Origin: Emticicia sp. 21SJ11W-3
Lineage (GTDB): Bacteria > Bacteroidota > Bacteroidia > Cytophagales > Spirosomataceae
Assembly: GCF_024138715.1 (NCBI RefSeq)
Contig: NZ_CP092074.1
Span: 3,968,001 to 4,032,000, forward strand
Direction: 5' to 3'
Length of the DNA stretch: 64,000 bases
A program made the position numbers and the translations under genes. Shown here one piece after another: positions 59,151-64,000 of this stretch (the stretch's first letter is position 1; every line of letters starts with the position of its first letter). A model generated the notes under the pieces. It made no database searches, was not told where the DNA came from, and worked only from the letters and a program-made list of their open reading frames with translations.

Positions 59151-60713
59151 TTAAGGTTTAAATTTTTTGGGTTGGCCGAACCGGTAAATTTTCTGGTTCG
59201 CCTCAGTGCCCGGCGTATCATTATATACAATGATGTCATTTACCCGTAAATCATGCTGAACAGAGGGGTTCAGCAATTTTACAACCACTTTATGTTTACC
59301 TTTAGGCAACTCGTAATTCCAGAAAAGCTCATGCCTGCGGGTTCTGAATTCCGTCGGCATCTCAACCGTTTCCATCAGTTTGCCATCAATATAAACTTCT
59401 GTGTTTAATACTATGTCTTTTGTTGTCTGGTCTTTCTTCTCGGCAACACCTTTTATTACTACACCCGTACCTTCAAAATCAAAACTGTATTCATCTTTCA
59501 GGCTTTTATATACAAATATTTTATCGACCGGATACGTATTTTCAAAACTCTGTTCAAACCTTACTACCTCAGGCTTTTGCAAAAGAATACTTACCTGCGT
59601 ACCAGTTACCTTTCCGCCGTTGCGTTCTATATTCTGCAGGGCATGCTTCATGCCAATTCCGTAAACGTCGTTCAACGATATGGTGGTATATTTAAAATCT
59701 ATGTCTTCTGCATCTTTCAGACCCAACTTCCAGTAAGCCGGTATTTTAGAATACCCCAGCATGGTTCCCAGTATTCCACAGGCTGACGATGGATTACAGT
59801 CGGCATCTTGCCCGCAACGGGTGGTTATTTCTATGGTTTTGGTAAAATCACCTTTACCATAAAGTAAGCCCAGCACTACATAGGCCGAATTCAACTTGGC
59901 ATCAATATTAAAAGGTGTATAAACGCCATCAGGACACCCCACATCGTCAGACCACCGCTCCTGCAAAGCATACCAGGTTTTTTTCCAGTCGTTCGGATAC
60001 AACTTGTAGTATTTTATTACATCAGCTATACATTTATAATACTCGCTTTGCTTCGGAATTGTTTTCAATGCCTCATTAATAATATACTCAATGTTATTAG
60101 ACGTAAAAGCCAGTGTATAGCAGGCACCCAGAAAAACGCCCCCATACCAGCCGTCACCATAATTCATGATATGGCCTATCCTGTCTGAGATTTTCGAAGC
60201 CGTATTGGGCATGCCGGGCGACATCAACCCCGCGAAATCGCATTCAATCTGATAATCGATACAATCGGCATGCGGATTGTGTAACCAATGACCAGACTGA
60301 GGAGGCATAATCTGATGTAATATATTGTAGCGCCCGGCCTGATTGGCATGCCATAAAGCATAACCTGCATTGGCATAGGCTTTGGCATGAGATTCAACCG
60401 GAGCATCCAGCCCTTCTTTTTCAAGCACATCCACAAAGGTTAAATCCATGTACAAGTCATCATAAAGCCCCGGGTTTTCAATCATGGTTTTTCTCAGGTA
60501 GCCATCATACCAGGGTATGGGCTGATACTCATTAATAATAGTACCATTGTACCTGAACTCCATGGGGCCTCCAAAGGTAACGCCGATGGTCTGGCCTGCC
60601 CAGCCACCTTTAATTTTGTCTTGCAGTAGCTCTTTGCTGATTGTAAAAAACTTTTGCTGCGCCTGAGCCGATAAACTGAGGCATAGCACCAGGTAGAAGA
60701 TTGTTTTTTTCAT
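59151..60713 (-). CDS. Secreted ADP-ribosylglycohydrolase-family protein
   Basis: A 520-residue protein with a signal peptide (to about SAQAQ, 18). The catalytic domain (about 25-370) shows GGWAGQTIGVTFGGP, and the metal-binding pair lies in YMDLTFVDVLEKEG and CGQDADCNPSSACGILG. The C-terminal 120 residues form a beta domain (VYIDGKLMETVEM, KGKHKVVVKLLN), likely a carbohydrate- or ligand-binding module. Family enzymes remove ADP-ribose or hydrolyse related N-glycosidic bonds; being exported, this one may act on nucleosides or glycans. Exact substrate unknown. Confidence 0.85.
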   Translation of the reverse strand: MKKTIFYLVLCLSLSAQAQQKFFTISKELLQDKIKGGWAGQTIGVTFGGPMEFRYNGTIINEYQPIPWYDGYLRKTMIENPGLYDDLYMDLTFVDVLEKEGLDAPVESHAKAYANAGYALWHANQAGRYNILHQIMPPQSGHWLHNPHADCIDYQIECDFAGLMSPGMPNTASKISDRIGHIMNYGDGWYGGVFLGACYTLAFTSNNIEYIINEALKTIPKQSEYYKCIADVIKYYKLYPNDWKKTWYALQERWSDDVGCPDGVYTPFNIDAKLNSAYVVLGLLYGKGDFTKTIEITTRCGQDADCNPSSACGILGTMLGYSKIPAYWKLGLKDAEDIDFKYTTISLNDVYGIGMKHALQNIERNGGKVTGTQVSILLQKPEVVRFEQSFENTYPVDKIFVYKSLKDEYSFDFEGTGVVIKGVAEKKDQTTKDIVLNTEVYIDGKLMETVEMPTEFRTRRHELFWNYELPKGKHKVVVKLLNPSVQHDLRVNDIIVYNDTPGTEANQKIYRFGQPKKFKP

Positions 60714-60990
60714 AGGTCTTAATCGATTTTGAATAGATTCTTTTTCAGATGTTTCAATAGACGGGTTACTTTACCCCTGCCAGTATTCTAAAGCGCAGCA
60801 GGGTTTAATGGTATGCAGGCATACAGAAAATGCCACTACCAAACTTTTAAGCATTGTTTTTCGTTAATGATATAAAAGTTTTGAAAATTCAATTTTAAAG
60901 CACTAATTTGTTGTTAGAAAGCACAAATATAGAAGTATTTCAGTAATTAAGGCTTTGTTACATCTCACTAAAGAATTATTAACGATTAAG

Positions 60991-61764
60991 ATGAATTATC
61001 AGGTACAACAAGAGGGAGAGTTTAAATATATTGACGAAGGTAGTGGAGATACCCTGCTTATTTTACATGGCTTGTTTGGCGCATTGAGTAACTTTGACGA
61101 TGTTATTGAGGGTTTCAGACATCGTTGCAGAATAGTAATACCAGTTATGCCTATCTATGATATGCCCATGCGTGAGGCAAGTCTGGAAGGGCTGCAGGCA
61201 TTTATTGAAAGGTTTATCGCATTCAAGCAACTGAATAATATCATTTTATTGGGTAATTCGTTAGGCGGCCATGTGGGTCTGTTATATACCCTTGCACATC
61301 AGGAAACCGTAAAAGCGCTGGTATTGACCGGAAGCTCGGGTCTTTTTGAAAACACCATGGGTGGGTCTTTCCCGAAGAGAGGTAGCTATGACTACATTCG
61401 TGAACGCGTAGCCTATACATTCTATGACCCTAAAACTGCAACTAAAGAACTGATTGACGAGTGCTTTGAGATTACATCAAGTATTCCGAAATGTATGAAT
61501 ATTGTGCAGATTGCCAAGTCAGCACAGCGCCATAACATGGCTAAAGAAATACCAAACATTAAAGTACAAACCTGCCTGATATGGGGATTGAACGATACCA
61601 TAACCCCACCCCATGTAGGTTTTGAATTTAACCAGTTACTAGAAAACTCGGAGTTATATTTTATTGACAAATGTTGTCATGCCCCGATGATGGAACGCCC
61701 GCAGGAATTTAATCATTACCTGGGCCTTTTCCTCGACAAAATTCAGGAACCCGTGCTGGCATAG
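60991..61764 (+). CDS. Alpha/beta hydrolase
   Basis: A 257-residue cytoplasmic hydrolase. HGLFG (26-30) gives the oxyanion-hole turn, GNSLGGH (88-94) has the nucleophile Ser90, and CCHAPMMERP near 235 carries the catalytic His. The ATG at 60991 is preferred over the in-frame codon at 60955 because the family N-terminus begins there. Substrate not predictable. The CBS gene follows 53 nt downstream on the same strand and may share its transcript. Confidence 0.88.
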   Translation: MNYQVQQEGEFKYIDEGSGDTLLILHGLFGALSNFDDVIEGFRHRCRIVIPVMPIYDMPMREASLEGLQAFIERFIAFKQLNNIILLGNSLGGHVGLLYTLAHQETVKALVLTGSSGLFENTMGGSFPKRGSYDYIRERVAYTFYDPKTATKELIDECFEITSSIPKCMNIVQIAKSAQRHNMAKEIPNIKVQTCLIWGLNDTITPPHVGFEFNQLLENSELYFIDKCCHAPMMERPQEFNHYLGLFLDKIQEPVLA

Positions 61765-61817
61765 TAGTTTAAGATGTTACCTTACCGCCCGCGGGATTAT
61801 ACTAAAAACTAAAAAGA

Positions 61818-62483
61818 ATGACGGCTGCTCAAATTATCAACCACGAATTACCCATCTTAAAACTTACCGACACGGTGGGTGATGCTTTGAGCTGGATGGA
61901 GGAGAATCGTATAAGCCAACTGGTGGTTGTTGATAATGAACAATATCAGGGCATTTTAAGCGAAGACATATTACTGAACTACGATGAAGAACTGGCGATA
62001 TCGGAAGTAATGCCCCAATATACCGAAGCGTACATTTTTGATGACCAACACCTTTATGAGGCACTGGGTTTAATTTCAAAATTTCAGTTGCAGATATTAG
62101 GCGTGGTAGATGAAGACAAAGTATTTACCGGCGCAATTACCGCAACTGAAATATATAACCGCTTCGGCGAATTACTTGGCGTTCAGGAACCCGGAGCGGT
62201 GCTGGTGATTGCCATAAAAAACAGAGACTATTCTCTGGCAGAAATCAGCCGGCTGGTGGAGTCAGACAATGCCAAAATCCTGAGCAGTTATTTTAACGGC
62301 AGCGAATTCGGCGAAGAAAACGCGTCAAAACTTACCCTGAAAATAAACAGAAAGAATATTTCTTCAATTGTTGCTACACTTGAGCGTTTTGGCTACATGG
62401 TTGAAGGAGCCTACGCGCACGAACCCATAGACAGCATTGAACAGGAACGTTACGATATGCTGATGAAATACCTTAGTGTTTAA
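61818..62483 (+). CDS. CBS-domain pair protein with ACT-like C-terminus
   Basis: A 221-residue protein. Two CBS motifs (about 5-60, TVGDALSWMEENRISQLVVVDN, and 65-125, HLYEALGLISKFQLQILGVVDED) should bind an adenosyl nucleotide. Residues 140-215 (GAVLVIAIKNRDYSLAEISRLVE) look like an ACT-type domain. It may sense energy charge. The 3' end overlaps the convergent MFS gene by 11 bp. Confidence 0.82.
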   Translation: MTAAQIINHELPILKLTDTVGDALSWMEENRISQLVVVDNEQYQGILSEDILLNYDEELAISEVMPQYTEAYIFDDQHLYEALGLISKFQLQILGVVDEDKVFTGAITATEIYNRFGELLGVQEPGAVLVIAIKNRDYSLAEISRLVESDNAKILSSYFNGSEFGEENASKLTLKINRKNISSIVATLERFGYMVEGAYAHEPIDSIEQERYDMLMKYLSV

Positions 62484-63717
62484 TTGACTCTGCCTGTTCT
62501 ACTTTTGTAGTATGCTTTCTTAGCGTTTTTATAATCAATATCAGACTGATGGTGGTCAGAATTGCCGCGGCAAGAAACGGAACTCCCGGAAAATACACCG
62601 GTGCGCCCTTTTCAGTAAACCTGTAGAACAGACCCGTCATTAAAACAGGGCCAATAATAGAAGCCACACTGTTGAGGCTGGTGAGTGAACCCTGCAATTC
62701 ACCTTGTTCATTTGGAGGCACCTGGCCTGAAATAATTCCCTGCATGGCAGGCCCGGCCAGCCCCCCGAGTGCAAAAGGCACCATAATAGCATAAACCATC
62801 CAACCCTCATTGGCAAAACAATACGCTACCGAACCAAATATTGAAAAGGCAAAACCTACATAGATAGCATTTCTGGTACCCAGTTTAGGAATTACCAGGC
62901 GGGTAAGAAAACCTTGTACAAAAGCTATCATTACCCCTATAAATGTAAGAGAAAACCCTACTTCCTGCTCTGTCCAGTTAAATTTTTCTTTAGTAAAATA
63001 AGTCCAGGTTCCCTGGGTTGAAAAATTAGATATATAAACAAGGAATAAAGCGCCTACCAATCCGGTAATCATCGGAAACCGACGAATACTCATTAAAGCG
63101 CCAATAGGGTTAGCCCGTTTCCAGTTAAATTTCCTGCGGTTTTCAATACTGAGCGACTCCGGCAATACAAAATATCCATACAGCCAGTTCAGAATAGTAA
63201 GCCCACCTGCAACCATAAACGGTGCGCGTGTACCCAGATGACTTACAAAACCGCCGATAGACGGCCCTATAATAAACCCTAACCCAAATGCGGCACCAAT
63301 CATTCCAAAATTCTGCGCACGTTTGTCAGGCGTACTGATGTCGGCCATGTAGGCAGCTGCGGTTGTAAAACTTGCTCCCATTACGCCTGCAATGATTCTG
63401 CCTACAAACAACCACCCTATATTTGGGGCAAATACCAGCAACAGGTAGTCAAGCCCAAAGCCAAATAAAGAGGCAAGCAACACAGGCCGACGCCCGTATT
63501 GATCGCTTAAGCCCCCCATTACCGGCGAAAACAGAAACTGCATAACCGAATAAGCCGCAAAAAGCCAGCCGCCGTATCGGGCAGCGCCGCTGATATCCAC
63601 ATGTGCCAGTTCTGAAATCAACCTTGGCAAAACAGGGATAATTACACCAAATCCGATGGAATCAATTAAAACAGTAATGAGCACAAACGAGGTGGCAGCA
63701 CTTCTTTTGACAGACAT
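62473..63717 (-). CDS. MFS drug exporter, TetA-like (TCR/Tet) family
   Basis: A 414-residue protein with 12 predicted membrane helices. GGLSDQYGRRPVLL after helix 2 is the motif A of drug:H+ antiporters, and GPSIGGFVSH in helix 5 fits motif C. The N-terminus MSVKRSAATSFVLITVLIDSIGFGVIIPVLP is typical of class TetA-like exporters. Chromosomal context, without a TetR-type gene next to it, argues for a general efflux pump rather than a tetracycline determinant. Confidence 0.88.
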   Translation of the reverse strand: MSVKRSAATSFVLITVLIDSIGFGVIIPVLPRLISELAHVDISGAARYGGWLFAAYSVMQFLFSPVMGGLSDQYGRRPVLLASLFGFGLDYLLLVFAPNIGWLFVGRIIAGVMGASFTTAAAYMADISTPDKRAQNFGMIGAAFGLGFIIGPSIGGFVSHLGTRAPFMVAGGLTILNWLYGYFVLPESLSIENRRKFNWKRANPIGALMSIRRFPMITGLVGALFLVYISNFSTQGTWTYFTKEKFNWTEQEVGFSLTFIGVMIAFVQGFLTRLVIPKLGTRNAIYVGFAFSIFGSVAYCFANEGWMVYAIMVPFALGGLAGPAMQGIISGQVPPNEQGELQGSLTSLNSVASIIGPVLMTGLFYRFTEKGAPVYFPGVPFLAAAILTTISLILIIKTLRKHTTKVEQAESIKH

Positions 63718-63868
63718 AGTTCAGTTTGGTAAGTTTTGTACAAAATAATTGATTTCCAGGGATAAAACCGCTCTGCCTCCTGAAAATTATATCAATATTA
63801 AGGCAATTTAATATGTTTCTAAACTGCCGGGGTATGGCCAGTACGGCTTAGTGGTTTTATAAAAAACA

Positions 63869-63896
63869 AAGAGCGCTCCCTTGCGGAAGCGCTCTT
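63869..63896 (-). terminator. Terminator after tuf
   Basis: AAGAGCGCT and AGCGCTCTT pair perfectly over 9 bp, followed on the minus strand by TTGTTTTTT; 23 nt after the tuf stop codon. Confidence 0.88.
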
Positions 63897-63918
63897 CTAT
63901 ATTTCTGCTCAATTAAAA

Positions 63919-64000
63919 TCAAGAAATGATTTCAGTTACCTGACCAGCACCTACTGTACGACCACCTTCACGAATCGCGAAACGAAGACCTTTATCCATG
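63919..64000 (-). CDS. tuf: Elongation factor Tu, C-terminal end (partial)
   Basis: The minus strand from the window edge reads MDKGLRFAIREGGRTVGAG, then QVTEIIS and TGA at 63919-63921. This is the conserved end of EF-Tu domain 3. The rest lies beyond the window. Confidence 0.95.
   Translation of the reverse strand, partial: MDKGLRFAIREGGRTVGAGQVTEIIS

Overview
The window looks like a Bacteroidota chromosome. Several promoters match the Bacteroidota form (TTG, 19-20 nt, TAnnTTTG), start codons mostly lack strong Shine-Dalgarno sites, and there are a TlpA-SusC-SusD locus, a LruC-domain lipoprotein and a histone H1-like small protein. Placement below phylum (Cytophagales or Sphingobacteriales type) is only a guess.

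Left core (1-5406): end of an unknown gene, a MaoC-type hydratase, a histone H1-like gene, an alpha-oxoamine synthase (probable serine palmitoyltransferase), a biotin carboxylase, a TonB C-terminal-domain protein, tRNA-Ser(GCT) and tRNA-Pro(TGG).

Genomic island (about 5404-47796): a 42-kb element sits in the 3' end of tRNA-Pro. A large serine recombinase is at its left end, and a decayed mobilisation block (primase, MobC, relaxase, oriT-like hairpin) is at its right end. Cargo: (i) a type I restriction operon (XRE, hsdR, broken DUF1016 nuclease, hsdS, PrrC-like anticodon nuclease candidate, hsdM) whose hsdS is split by an IS1634-family element with 106-bp target repeats; (ii) a broken tyrosine integrase and a truncated DUF3800 gene; (iii) an operon of two paralogous lipoproteins and a metzincin-type protease; (iv) a PD-(D/E)xK-like gene interrupted by an intact IS256-family element, convergent with an XRE regulator; (v) a GC-richer TlpA-SusC-SusD nutrient locus; (vi) an array of orphan polymorphic-toxin C-termini with immunity genes, three of them behind near-identical signal-peptide leader copies; (vii) a degenerate IS256 copy and a second DUF1016 protein. 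To the right of the island lie about 165 bp of a related recombinase gene and an ISAon1-type relic, which suggests an older tandem element.

Right core (48435-64000): LruC lipoprotein, then an rRNA operon read leftwards (16S, tRNA-Ile, tRNA-Ala, 23S, 5S) from a tandem promoter array. Downstream of the normal 5S gene are two more 5S-like copies carrying paired 14-nt GC-rich inserts; the outer one is broken by IS-end sequence. The same 14-mer, with one change, is inserted in the dead IS256 transposase 8.6 kb away. The rest is ordinary: iron-permease-family protein, LolA-like protein, ADP-ribosylglycohydrolase, alpha/beta hydrolase, CBS protein, MFS exporter and the end of tuf.

The most notable items are the expanded 5S copies with the recurring 14-mer, the toxin/immunity array, and the restriction-linked PrrC-like protein beside an hsdS that could be restored by repeat recombination.
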